Made by a program: the position numbers and the translations under genes
Assembly: GCA_944325465.1 (NCBI GenBank)
Contig: CALVAE010000089.1
Span: forward strand, 1-55,246
Length of the DNA stretch: 55,246 nt
Direction: 5' to 3'
DNA from: an uncultured Bacteroidales bacterium
GTDB taxonomy: Bacteria > Bacteroidota > Bacteroidia > Bacteroidales > UBA932
The notes under the pieces: model-generated
What the model was told of the DNA's origin: nothing
The model's input: the letters and a program-made list of their open reading frames with translations, nothing else
Databases searched by the model: none
Shown: in pieces, positions 25,638-34,196 of the stretch
Layout: the number at the start of each line of letters is the position of its first letter
Numbering within the stretch: the first letter of the stretch is position 1

Positions 25638-28166
25638 TTACAATTCCACGGATACAGACAGAGGCAGTTCAGCAGACGAATGGCCAGCCAATATCTCGAA
25701 TTTTCCAGGCTCCACGACGAAATCCTTCTCGAAGATATCATAATATGCAAAAGCATCCGGTCCCAGAGTGACGCTGACCCTGACAGTCTCGCCCGGCCTG
25801 ATTTCCACTTTCTGATATCCTTTGAGTTCCTTGGACGGCCTGACCACCGATGACTCCACATCCCTGACATATACCTGGGCGACCTCCTTACCGGCACACT
25901 TTCCGGTATTGGTTATATCAAAACTTACCGTAACGGTATTTTCCCCTGTCTTTTCTGCCGAAATGTTCTTATAGGCAAACGATGTATATGACAGTCCGTA
26001 TCCGAAAGGATATCTCGGGACCTTTCCTGTCCTGTCATATCCGCGGTAACCTCCGAATATTCCCTCCGTATAGGTCACCCTTTTCTTTACATCATAATAA
26101 CTTTCATGGGCAGGATTATCCTCCCATCTGTCCTCTATCGATATCGGCAGCCTTCCGCTCGGACATACTTCACCCGTCAGCACGGAAGCCACCGCACTTC
26201 CGCCTTCCTGACCGGGATACCATGCCATGATTACGGATTCGACGCCTTCAGACCAGCCGTTGAAATCCACTCCTCCTCCCGCATTCATCACAACCGTCAC
26301 ATTCTCGTGCAGATCAGATACCAGAGTTATCATATTCCTCTGATCCTCCGGAATGGCGAAAGGCCTTTCCCATCCTTCTCCTTCAGAACTGCTGTCGAAT
26401 CCGCCGCAATACACGACAGAAGCCGCCTTCTCCAGATTCTCTTCCAGGAGGTCCATATTTCTCAGTCCGGCAGCAAATGTGACAGTACCTTCTCCCGCAT
26501 TATCATAGAATTCATACCGTAGACTGTATGTTTTCCCAGCCTCGACTTCCAGGAACAGGGACCTTGATGTCAGGGAATGGTTGCCCCAATCCCCTCCGAG
26601 CAGTTTTCCGTCCACATACAGCCTGTACCCGTCGTCTCCGGAAACGGAGAAACGCACCAGCCCGCTTCCCTGAGGTTTCAGCACTCCCGTCCACCTTACG
26701 GAATATTTGTCTTCCGGCATTCCTTCAAAAGGGCTTCCGTATTTCCAATAGTGCGTCGGATTACCCTCCACACATGTCTTGAACGGCTCTCCGGACAACT
26801 GTGTATTACAGTAATATTCGGCATTGAACCCGGGAACGGTACACGTGCTGTCTGTGAATACGGATCCTCCAAGCATATCCGCATAAAGCATGTCTTCGGT
26901 CAACAGCATCACATTACGTTCACCCAACTCCGAACACAGTCCCTGATATACGGACACCGTCGAGTACGGGGTCACGAATCCGCTTCCTCCGCCTGTAGGT
27001 ATCCTGTCCGCATTAGGTCCCATGACAAGAACCCTTGAGCGCTTCTTCAAAGGCAGATTGCCGCCTTCGTTTTTCAGAAGGACAATCCCTTCCTCGGCGA
27101 TTTCCCGCGCAATCCTTCCGGATACGGGATTGTCAAGGGCTATGGTTGTATCCTGCATCGGACGGTCAAGGAAGCCGAAAGCGATGAACGTCTGGAGGAT
27201 ATGCTTTACCTTTTCGTCAATGGTCCTTTCCTCCACGACTCCAGACTCGATCAGAGGCATCAGTTTCTCTTTGGTAAAATACACCCCTACCGGACACTCC
27301 AGATCCAGTCCGCCGTTCGCTGCCCCTGACGTGGAATATACCGAAGTCCAGTCAGACATCACTATTCCCTTGAATCCCCACCTGTTACGCAGGACTTCAA
27401 TGTTCAGCCACGGATTTTCCGTCGAATGCAGACCCCAGACAAGATTGTAACTGTCCATTACGGAGCCTACCCCCGCTTCCTGTACTGCCTTTCTGAAAGC
27501 AGGAAAATATATTTCGTTAAGGGTCCTCTCATCCACATCCGAACTGGCACTGTGACGCATATGCTCCAACTGGTTGTTGGCGGCGAAATGCTTTACAGTA
27601 GCCATAACCCCTTCTGCCTGCACCCCGAGGATATACTCCTTTGCAGTCTCGGAAGCAAGATACGGGTCCTCTCCCATATATTCATAGTTCCTTCCGCACA
27701 TCGGCGCCCTGTAGATATTTACTCCCGGGCCGAGAAGAATCGCCACTCCCCTTGCCTTGGCATCCTGCCCAAGTCCGTGTCCGAGAGCAAGGGCAAGGTC
27801 CCGGTTCCAGGTTGCGGCAGTCAGGATCCCGCACGGATACAATGTACTTTTGGTATTGTTTCTGATTCCCTGCGGTCCGTCCGCCAGCCTGATTTCAGGG
27901 ATACCGAGCCTGGGAACCGGCCTCAGGAGAAAAGACCTGACTCCCGATATATAATCAATCTTCTCATCAAGGGTCATCCTGGCAACAAGTTCCGCCGCAC
28001 GCCGCTCGTCCTCCTCCGTGATTCTGACCGGCTCGGGTCTGGAATAGACAATCGCATCCTTGTCATCGGAATGCGGACCGGCCGCCTGGGCCGTACCTGA
28101 AAAAACAGACAGCGACATCGCTGACATCAGCAGCAGGGATGAAAATCTAAGAAAATCCAGTGTCAT
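25638..28166 (-). CDS. GH3 beta-glycosidase with PA14 insert, secreted
   Basis: Retaining beta-glycosidase, 842 residues, with a signal peptide (cleavage near AQA-AG). The GH3 N-terminal barrel carries the substrate-binding Lys192-His193 and the nucleophile Asp272 in GIVMSDW. The second domain (GIVLLKNEGGNLPL onward) is interrupted by a PA14 domain at about 445-570 (GFNAEYYCN to TFAAGLRNM), a carbohydrate-binding insertion seen in many Bacteroidota GH3 enzymes. Fibronectin III-like sequence closes the protein. Beta-glucosidase or beta-xylosidase is the usual activity; the exact sugar is unknown. First gene of the operon, divergent from the LacI-type regulator. Confidence 0.9.
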   Translation of the reverse strand: MTLDFLRFSSLLLMSAMSLSVFSGTAQAAGPHSDDKDAIVYSRPEPVRITEEDERRAAELVARMTLDEKIDYISGVRSFLLRPVPRLGIPEIRLADGPQGIRNNTKSTLYPCGILTAATWNRDLALALGHGLGQDAKARGVAILLGPGVNIYRAPMCGRNYEYMGEDPYLASETAKEYILGVQAEGVMATVKHFAANNQLEHMRHSASSDVDERTLNEIYFPAFRKAVQEAGVGSVMDSYNLVWGLHSTENPWLNIEVLRNRWGFKGIVMSDWTSVYSTSGAANGGLDLECPVGVYFTKEKLMPLIESGVVEERTIDEKVKHILQTFIAFGFLDRPMQDTTIALDNPVSGRIAREIAEEGIVLLKNEGGNLPLKKRSRVLVMGPNADRIPTGGGSGFVTPYSTVSVYQGLCSELGERNVMLLTEDMLYADMLGGSVFTDSTCTVPGFNAEYYCNTQLSGEPFKTCVEGNPTHYWKYGSPFEGMPEDKYSVRWTGVLKPQGSGLVRFSVSGDDGYRLYVDGKLLGGDWGNHSLTSRSLFLEVEAGKTYSLRYEFYDNAGEGTVTFAAGLRNMDLLEENLEKAASVVYCGGFDSSSEGEGWERPFAIPEDQRNMITLVSDLHENVTVVMNAGGGVDFNGWSEGVESVIMAWYPGQEGGSAVASVLTGEVCPSGRLPISIEDRWEDNPAHESYYDVKKRVTYTEGIFGGYRGYDRTGKVPRYPFGYGLSYTSFAYKNISAEKTGENTVTVSFDITNTGKCAGKEVAQVYVRDVESSVVRPSKELKGYQKVEIRPGETVRVSVTLGPDAFAYYDIFEKDFVVEPGKFEILAGHSSAELPLSVSVEL

Positions 28167-28194
28167 TAATGAAGTGTATTAATGTAAAAATAAC

Positions 28195-28206
28195 GTGTTC
28201 GTACAC
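28195..28206. promoter_or_regulatory. Candidate LacI-family operator in the divergent spacer
   Basis: GTGTTCGTACAC is a 12-base near-perfect palindrome (GTGT-wCGw-ACAC) with CpG at the centre, the layout typical of LacI/GalR operators. It sits 29 bases upstream of the GH3 start, just where the GH3 promoter is expected, and about 27 bases before the -33 box of the regulator gene. I found no second copy in the window. Confidence 0.45.
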
Positions 28207-28232
28207 AATTCGCACAAAAATAGTCAAAAAAA

Positions 28233-28264
28233 TTTGATAAATCAACTATTATTGATAATATTTG
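28233..28264 (+). promoter_or_regulatory. Promoter of the LacI-type regulator
   Basis: TTTG at 28233-28236 and TAATATTTG at 28256-28264, one base longer than TAnnTTTG, are 19 bases apart. A leader of about 90 bases precedes the ATG at 28360; it includes an inverted repeat at 28326-28342. Confidence 0.55.
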
Positions 28265-28325
28265 CAGATATGAAACTTGGATCTGAAGGTCCATTGTTTT
28301 TGTACTAAACACTTTAAACCTCAGA

Positions 28326-28342
28326 ACGCATCATGGATGCGT
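28326..28342. other. Inverted repeat in the regulator leader
   Basis: ACGCATC-atg-GATGCGT is a perfect 7-base inverted repeat with a 3-base centre, 18 bases before the regulator ATG. It could be an autoregulatory operator or a small RNA hairpin; it has no T tract. Confidence 0.5.
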
Positions 28343-28359
28343 CATGAACAGGACAGGAG

Positions 28360-29427
28360 ATGGCGAAACAGGTAAAAATCAAAGACATTGCCAAGATGGC
28401 CGGAGTGTCTGCGGGCACGGTAGACAGAATCATACACAACAGGGGAAAAGTATCCAAGGAAAGCAAGGCGGCGGTGGAAAAGGTATTGTCCGAAGTCGGA
28501 TACAGATACAACATACACACATCGGCTGTCGCCCTGAGGAAAGAATTCAGTATAATAATAAGCATGCCGATCGCCGGCATCGGTGAATACTGGGGGACCA
28601 TCCAGAAAGGTATAGAACATGCCCTCCACGAATATTCCGATGTGAACATAAACTGCAGGTACGCTTTCTACAACCAGTTCGATGTCTACTCGTGCCGCTC
28701 CGCATTCGAAAGCATATTCGACAATACCCCGGATGCGGTAATTATCGGTCCGACATTCATGGAAGAGACTGAAGAACTGTGTGCAAGGCTAGACGGCATG
28801 GGCATACCGTACGTTTTCATAGATTCCATAATCGCAAACACCTCTCCGATAGCGACCTTTACCACGGACCAGTACACATGCGGCTTCCTGCTCGGGAAAA
28901 TGCTCCACTCGATAACGCCGTCCGACGCCGAATATGCCATATTCAGGAACCAGAGGATCGGCAACAGAAGTTCCATGAACTCCGTCGAACGCAAAAGGGG
29001 GTTTATGGACTTTTTCAAATCCGTCGGCATAAAGGACAGGATACACGAAACCTCCTTCTCTGTCATGAATCCTGAAGAAAACGAGAAGGACATAATGAAG
29101 TTCATGGCAAGGTATCCTAAAATAAAAGGGATAGCCGCCTTGAATTCAAGGGGCTATATAATAGCCGACATCATGATGAAGATTGACACAGACGACATCA
29201 GGATGGTATCGTTTGACCTGACCTCCAACAATATAAGATGCATAAGGAACGGCTCGATCGAAGCCCTCCTGTGCCAGCGGCCGGGCCTCCAGGGCTTTCT
29301 TGCCGTAAAGACCGTCATCAAATATCTCCTGTACAGCAAGACCGGTCTCCAACAGCATACCATGATGCCGATAGACATCGTCCTGAAACAGAACATCGAC
29401 TACTACAGGGAATACATGGATCTTTAA
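28360..29427 (+). CDS. LacI-family transcriptional regulator
   Basis: DNA-binding regulator, 355 residues. The N-terminal helix-turn-helix reads VKIKDIAKMAGVSAGTVDRI at residues 5-24, followed by a periplasmic-binding-protein-like effector domain (ISMPIAGIGEYWGTIQKGIE onward). Divergent from the GH operon and close to uxaC, uxaB and kduI, it is the obvious candidate to sense a uronate or a related metabolite and control the island. Effector and targets are inferred from position only. Confidence 0.9.
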   Translation: MAKQVKIKDIAKMAGVSAGTVDRIIHNRGKVSKESKAAVEKVLSEVGYRYNIHTSAVALRKEFSIIISMPIAGIGEYWGTIQKGIEHALHEYSDVNINCRYAFYNQFDVYSCRSAFESIFDNTPDAVIIGPTFMEETEELCARLDGMGIPYVFIDSIIANTSPIATFTTDQYTCGFLLGKMLHSITPSDAEYAIFRNQRIGNRSSMNSVERKRGFMDFFKSVGIKDRIHETSFSVMNPEENEKDIMKFMARYPKIKGIAALNSRGYIIADIMMKIDTDDIRMVSFDLTSNNIRCIRNGSIEALLCQRPGLQGFLAVKTVIKYLLYSKTGLQQHTMMPIDIVLKQNIDYYREYMDL

Positions 29428-29430
29428 CAA

Positions 29431-29468
29431 AAAGCCCTGCCGCAGTGTATATGGCGGCAGGGCTTTCC
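29431..29468. terminator. Bidirectional terminator between the regulator and uxaC
   Basis: AAAGCCCTGCCGC (29431-29443) and GCGGCAGGGCTTT (29454-29466) are perfectly complementary over 13 bases with a 10-base loop. The flanking A and T bases let it serve both convergent transcripts. Confidence 0.9.
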
Positions 29469-29489
29469 CGAATATCCGTTCCGGACCCG

Positions 29490-30938
29490 TCAGAAATTGA
29501 AGTAACGGGCAGCGTTATTATATGATATATCCTTGACCATCTGGTGGATGAACGGCATTTCACTCCTCGGCAGACGTCCTTTCTCGATATCCTCACCCAG
29601 GACAGAGCACAGGATCCTGCGGAAATACTCGTGGCGCGGATACGAAAGGAAACTCCTGCTGTCTGTCAGCATCCCGACAAACCTGCTGAAAAGGCCGAGG
29701 GCAGAAAGCGCATTCATCTGCTTGCGCATTCCGTCTTCCTGATCCAGGAACCACCAGCCGGAGCCAAGTTGCATCTTGCCAGGCACGGTCCCGTCATTGA
29801 AGGTATATGCCATGGTCGCCAGCACTTCATTATCCTTAGGATTCAGATTATAAAGGATGGTCTTTGCCAGCCTGTCCTCCATTGCAAGGGTATTGAAGAA
29901 CTTATGCCCTGCCGCAGCACACTGTACATCATGGATGGCATCATATCCGGTATCAGGGCCGAGGATATTGAACATCTTCGTATTATTGTCGCGGATCGCT
30001 CCGATGTGGAACTGCTGCACCCACCCGGTCTCATAATCCATACGCGCGAAATCAAGCAGAATCGCACTTCTGAATTTCAGTATCTCCTCCCGCGTTGGCA
30101 TCTGTCCTGCAAGAGTGTTGCGGAATATCCTGTCTATCTCTTCAGGTGTAAAGTCCTCTGCATAGAAAGTCTCCAGACCGTGGTCGGACAGACGGCTTCC
30201 CATGGAATGGAAGAAGTCATGCCTCTTGCGCAATGCATCGATCAAGTCCGCATATCCTGAAATCTGAACGCCCGATACACTCTCAAGCCTTGAAACATAT
30301 TCCTTGTACTGCTCCGGCTTCTCTATGACCATCGCCTTGTCAGGTCTCCAGGCCGGAAGCACCTTCACTCCGAAAGGATGTTCATTAATGTATTTGTGAT
30401 ACTCAAGGCTGTCAGCCGGATCGTCCGTCGTACAGACTACCTTGACATTGAAACGTTTCATAAGGGCCTGGCCCCTGTATTCTTCAGTCTGGAGTTTCGC
30501 GGTACACTCATCATAGATTGCACGTGCAGTCTGGGGATTGAGAAGATCATAGATTCCGAAAACCCTTGCAAGTTCCAGATGCGTCCAGTGATAAAGAGGA
30601 TTGCGCATGGTGTACGGCACGGTCTCCGCCCATTTCTCGAATTTTTCGTAACTGCTCCGGTTGCCGGTGATGAATTCCTCCGGTACCCCGTTACCCCTCA
30701 TCGCACGCCATTTGTAATGGTCTCCGCCAAGCCATACTTCAGTCAGATCCTTGAACTGATGGTTCTCCGCAATCTGCTTCGGCACAAGGTGACAGTGGTA
30801 ATCTATAATAGGCATGTTCTCCGCGCTTTCATGATAGAGTTCGCGGGCATAACCGTTTGTCAGCATGAAATCGTCGTTGATGAATTTCTTGTCGACGACT
30901 CCGTCTATGCTTTCCTTTACTTTTGAAAGTATATCCAT
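29490..30938 (-). CDS. uxaC: Uronate isomerase UxaC
   Basis: Isomerises D-glucuronate to D-fructuronate and D-galacturonate to D-tagaturonate, the common entry to both hexuronate branches in the cytosol. The metal-binding IIDYHCHL lies near residues 44-51, and LARVFGI, VVCTTDDP and SYPRHEYFRRILC are family stretches. 482 residues, a few more than E. coli UxaC because of an extended N-terminus; the ATG at 30938 fits, with a later ATG 24 codons in as a less likely alternative. It is transcribed alone, divergently from uxaB. Confidence 0.97.
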   Translation of the reverse strand: MDILSKVKESIDGVVDKKFINDDFMLTNGYARELYHESAENMPIIDYHCHLVPKQIAENHQFKDLTEVWLGGDHYKWRAMRGNGVPEEFITGNRSSYEKFEKWAETVPYTMRNPLYHWTHLELARVFGIYDLLNPQTARAIYDECTAKLQTEEYRGQALMKRFNVKVVCTTDDPADSLEYHKYINEHPFGVKVLPAWRPDKAMVIEKPEQYKEYVSRLESVSGVQISGYADLIDALRKRHDFFHSMGSRLSDHGLETFYAEDFTPEEIDRIFRNTLAGQMPTREEILKFRSAILLDFARMDYETGWVQQFHIGAIRDNNTKMFNILGPDTGYDAIHDVQCAAAGHKFFNTLAMEDRLAKTILYNLNPKDNEVLATMAYTFNDGTVPGKMQLGSGWWFLDQEDGMRKQMNALSALGLFSRFVGMLTDSRSFLSYPRHEYFRRILCSVLGEDIEKGRLPRSEMPFIHQMVKDISYNNAARYFNF

Positions 30939-31010
30939 ATATAAACGATATTAGAATGGTTTTCCATCCGCGGTGCCGCATGTCCCTGCCTGCCGCACAG
31001 GTCCATACGT

Positions 31011-31018
31011 CAAAATTA
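31011..31018 (-). promoter_or_regulatory. -7 box of uxaC
   Basis: TAATTTTG on the minus strand matches TAnnTTTG; the nearest TTTG upstream is 23 bases off, slightly too far. The leader would be about 65 bases and G+C-rich, with TGCCGCA repeated directly at about 30975 and 30991. Confidence 0.4.
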
Positions 31019-31069
31019 TTCAAAAAACATTGAATATTTGTCAAAGCCGCGTAAATATAACAATAATTT

Positions 31070-31101
31070 CCGTTAACGGACACGGAAATTTGTTACTTTT
31101 G
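31070..31101 (+). promoter_or_regulatory. uxaB-uxaA promoter region with a 10-base palindrome
   Basis: TACTTTTG (31094-31101) is a consensus -7 box 32 bases before the ATG. The perfect palindrome CCGTTAACGG occupies 31070-31079, exactly the -33 region, where no TTTG is present at normal spacing. The palindrome could therefore be an activator or repressor site. Confidence 0.5.
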
Positions 31102-31133
31102 GGAAAATTTAAAAACAACCGAATGGTAATACT

Positions 31134-32579
31134 ATGGAAACACTTAAAGAACTGAACAGGAAAACGGCTGACGCCAGACATTATCCGGACAGGATCATAC
31201 AGTTCGGAGAAGGTAATTTTCTAAGGGCCTTCGTCGACTGGATCATTTGGAAGACAAACCGGGAAACCGGTTTCAATGCAGGAGTGGTCCTCGTACAGCC
31301 GATAGACAAAGGCATGGTGGACGTCATCAATTCCCAGGACGGGCTGTACCACCTGAATCTGCAGGGAATAGACAAGGGACAGGCCGTGGACTCCATTGAA
31401 ATGATAGATGTCATCAACCGGGGGATCAACCCTTACAGGGAATTCGACCAGTATCTCGCCCTGGCGGAAAATCCTGAAATAAGATTCATAATATCGAATA
31501 CGACCGAAGCCGGAATAGCCTTCGACCCGCAATGCAGGTTTACGGACAGGCCTGCCGCCTCATATCCCGGAAAACTCACCCAACTGCTGTACCACAGATA
31601 TGAATATTTCAAGGGAGACAGGTCCAAAGGGTTCATCATCTTCCCTTGCGAACTCATCTTCCTCAACGGAAAGGAACTGAAAGAATGTATCCACCGGTAT
31701 ATAGACCTGTGGCAGTTGGGAGACGGATTCAGGGACTGGTTCGACTCAGCCTGCACGGTCTGCTGCACGTTGGTGGACAGGATAGTGCCGGGATACCCGA
31801 AGGACACTATAGACAAGATACATCAGAGAATCGGCTACAATGACAGGATAGTCGTAAAAGCGGAAATATTCCATTTGTGGGTAATCGAGGCACCGGCATG
31901 GATAGCGGAAGAATTCCCGGCAGACAAGGCCGGACTGAATGTGCTTTTCGTGCCGAGCGAAGCCCCTTACCATGCCCGGAAAGTGACCCTTCTTAACGGA
32001 CCGCATACCGTCCTTTCCCCTGTCGGATACCTTTCCGGTCTGGACACGGTAAAGGAATGCGTGGAAGACCCCGAAATAGGGAAATTCGTCCGCAAGGTGA
32101 TGTTCGACGAACTTCTCCAGACCCTGGATCTGCCGAAGGACGAACTGGAAAGATTCGCAAACGATGTCATTGACCGTTTCTCCAATCCGTTTGTCAAGCA
32201 TTTCGTCACAAGCATAATGCTGAATTCCTTCCCTAAGTTCAGGACCCGCGACCTGCCGGGACTGAAAATATATCTGGAAAGGAAAGGCACTCTTCCTCAA
32301 GGTCTCGTCCTCGGACTTGCCGCCATCATCACATATTATAAAGGAGGGAAGAGAGGCGATACCGAAATCATTCCCAATGATGATCCGGAAATCATATCCC
32401 TGCTGAAAGGGCTTTGGGCCTCCGAAGATACACGGAAAGTCGCTGAAGGAGTACTTGGAGCGGAATTCATCTGGGGAGAAGACCTCAACTCCATACCGGG
32501 TCTGACGGATGCAGTGACAGGGAATCTGGACCTCATCGGAAAAGAAGGAATGCGGGCTGCTGTCAGAGCGATACTGTAA
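31134..32579 (+). CDS. uxaB: Tagaturonate reductase (altronate oxidoreductase) UxaB
   Basis: NADH-dependent reduction of D-tagaturonate to D-altronate in galacturonate use. It belongs to the long-chain mannitol dehydrogenase family: the N-terminal IIQFGEGNFLRAFVDW nucleotide-binding start, FIISNTTEAGI, LVDRIVPGYP and the K-x5-N-x2-H region ARKVTLLNGPHT are visible. 481 residues, close to E. coli UxaB (483). uxaA follows after 20 bases. Confidence 0.95.
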   Translation: METLKELNRKTADARHYPDRIIQFGEGNFLRAFVDWIIWKTNRETGFNAGVVLVQPIDKGMVDVINSQDGLYHLNLQGIDKGQAVDSIEMIDVINRGINPYREFDQYLALAENPEIRFIISNTTEAGIAFDPQCRFTDRPAASYPGKLTQLLYHRYEYFKGDRSKGFIIFPCELIFLNGKELKECIHRYIDLWQLGDGFRDWFDSACTVCCTLVDRIVPGYPKDTIDKIHQRIGYNDRIVVKAEIFHLWVIEAPAWIAEEFPADKAGLNVLFVPSEAPYHARKVTLLNGPHTVLSPVGYLSGLDTVKECVEDPEIGKFVRKVMFDELLQTLDLPKDELERFANDVIDRFSNPFVKHFVTSIMLNSFPKFRTRDLPGLKIYLERKGTLPQGLVLGLAAIITYYKGGKRGDTEIIPNDDPEIISLLKGLWASEDTRKVAEGVLGAEFIWGEDLNSIPGLTDAVTGNLDLIGKEGMRAAVRAIL

Positions 32580-32599
32580 ATGACCCTAAAGACTACAGA

Positions 32600-34093
32600 A
32601 TGACCAGACTGATAAGAATAAACCCTTTGGATAATGTCGCGGTTGCCGTAGACGACATTGCAGCCGGTGAGGAATGCTTCATGGACGGGGAACCCGTTCC
32701 GGTCATGGAGTCCGTCCCGGCAGGGCACAAGATAGCCTTGAAAGACTTCGGGGAAGGGGAAAACGTAATCAAATACGGATTTCCCATAGGACACCTCACA
32801 AAGCCTGTCCGGAAAGGCGGTCTTGTAGACCACAACATCCTGAAGACCAATCTTGAAGGGATACTGGAATACTCCTATACCCCGGCCCTGACTCCAACCG
32901 CCAGGGCCGCATCGGAAGCGACTTTCAAAGGATTCAGACGCCCGGACGGACAGGTAGGAATCCGGAACGAACTGTGGATAATCCCTACAGTAGGATGTGT
33001 AAACGGCATTGCATCAGCCATCTGCGAAAGATTCAAGGCCGAGTTGGCCGGATACCCCGGCATAGATGCGGTCAAGGCCTTTACACACAACTACGGATGT
33101 TCCCAACTGGGGGATGACCATCAGAACACAAGACGGATACTTGCCGACATGGTCCACCATCCCAATGCGACAGGCGTTCTGGTGGTGGCTCTCGGCTGCG
33201 AGAACAACCAGTTGGAAGCGTTCAGGGAACTTGTGGGAGAGACGGATGAGTCCAGGGTAAGATTCATGGAATCCCAGAAAACGGAAGGGGATGAAGTGGA
33301 ATACGGACTGAAACAGTTACGTCTGATCGCCGAATCGGCAAGGACGGACCATCGGGAGACAGTACCCGTCAGCGAGTTGAAAATAGGGCTGAAATGCGGA
33401 GGATCGGACGGCTTTTCCGGCATTACCGCAAATCCTCTTCTCGGACGCTTCTCCGACTGGGTCGTATCCCAGGGCGGGACTACCGTCCTGACAGAAGTGC
33501 CGGAAATGTTCGGCGCGGAAACCCTGCTGATGTCAAGATGCAAGGATCGCGGGACTTTCGACAAGACAGTCCGGCTGATCAATGATTTCAAGGAATATTT
33601 CATGAAGAACGGGCAGCCGGTATATGAAAACCCGTCTCCCGGGAACAAGGCCGGCGGGATTTCCACACTTGAAGAAAAATCTCTCGGATGCACGCAGAAA
33701 TCAGGCAAATCGAATGTGAACGGTGTCCTGAAATACGGAGAAAGGCTGTCTGAAAAGGGGTTGAACCTTCTATGCGCTCCGGGCAACGATCTCGTAGCCT
33801 CCACAGCCCTTGCCGCTGCCGGATGCCAGATGGTCCTCTTCACCACCGGAAGAGGGACTCCTTTCGGGACATTCGTACCTACCGTCAAGATTTCATCCAA
33901 TTCACACCTTGCCGCTGCAAAGCCGGGATGGATAGATTTCAATGCCGGCGTTATCGTGGACGGAAAAGCTACGGCACAGACGGATGACGAATTCATAGAT
34001 TTCGTCATTTCAACCGCTTCAGGGGCATACGTATGCAACGAAAAATCAGGTTACAGCGAAATCGCGATCTTCAAGACCGGGGTTACCCTGTGA
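32600..34093 (+). CDS. uxaA: Altronate dehydratase UxaA
   Basis: Iron-dependent dehydration of D-altronate to 2-keto-3-deoxygluconate. The N-terminal SAF-like domain (RINPLDNVAVAVDDIAAG) is followed by the large catalytic domain: GFRRPDGQVGIRNELWIIPT, FTHNYGCSQLGDD, VVALGCENNQ and LKCGGSDGFSGITANPLLG, with conserved cysteines expected at the metal site. 497 residues, the full UxaA length with both parts fused. A strong terminator lies two bases after the stop codon. Confidence 0.96.
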   Translation: MTRLIRINPLDNVAVAVDDIAAGEECFMDGEPVPVMESVPAGHKIALKDFGEGENVIKYGFPIGHLTKPVRKGGLVDHNILKTNLEGILEYSYTPALTPTARAASEATFKGFRRPDGQVGIRNELWIIPTVGCVNGIASAICERFKAELAGYPGIDAVKAFTHNYGCSQLGDDHQNTRRILADMVHHPNATGVLVVALGCENNQLEAFRELVGETDESRVRFMESQKTEGDEVEYGLKQLRLIAESARTDHRETVPVSELKIGLKCGGSDGFSGITANPLLGRFSDWVVSQGGTTVLTEVPEMFGAETLLMSRCKDRGTFDKTVRLINDFKEYFMKNGQPVYENPSPGNKAGGISTLEEKSLGCTQKSGKSNVNGVLKYGERLSEKGLNLLCAPGNDLVASTALAAAGCQMVLFTTGRGTPFGTFVPTVKISSNSHLAAAKPGWIDFNAGVIVDGKATAQTDDEFIDFVISTASGAYVCNEKSGYSEIAIFKTGVTL

Positions 34094-34094
34094 T

Positions 34095-34120
34095 TTCCGT
34101 GACTGTTCACGGAATTTTTT
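34095..34120 (+). terminator. Terminator of uxaB-uxaA
   Basis: TTCCGTGA-ctgt-TCACGGAA is a perfect 8-base stem with a 4-base loop, followed by six T (34115-34120). The T run is shared with the -33 box of the next promoter. Confidence 0.85.
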
Positions 34121-34148
34121 GAATTGTACAAATTTTTAGTTACTTTTG
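34118..34148 (+). promoter_or_regulatory. Promoter of the kduI-kduD-DUF4861 operon
   Basis: TTTG at 34118-34121 and TACTTTTG at 34141-34148 with a 19-base spacer form a full promoter. Its -33 box starts in the T tract of the uxaA terminator, so the two operons are packed without a spare base. Confidence 0.8.
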
Positions 34149-34150
34149 TG

Positions 34151-34170
34151 GCTGGTCCGGACGGACCGGC
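34151..34170. other. Palindrome at the kduI transcription start
   Basis: GCTGGTCC-GGAC-GGACCGGC: eight paired positions (one T-G) around a 4-base centre, immediately after the -7 box and covering the predicted start of transcription. That position suits a repressor operator better than a leader hairpin. No identical copy was seen near the other uronate genes. Confidence 0.5.
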
Positions 34171-34196
34171 CATTGATTTAACTAAACCGTACATAT

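Noticed and set aside
33121..34038. Minus-strand frame of 305 codons opposite uxaA.
   Set aside because: Antisense shadow of uxaA without a recognisable domain.
34095..34120. The palindrome after uxaA as a regulator operator.
   Set aside because: A stem of eight followed by six T right after the stop codon is explained by a terminator.
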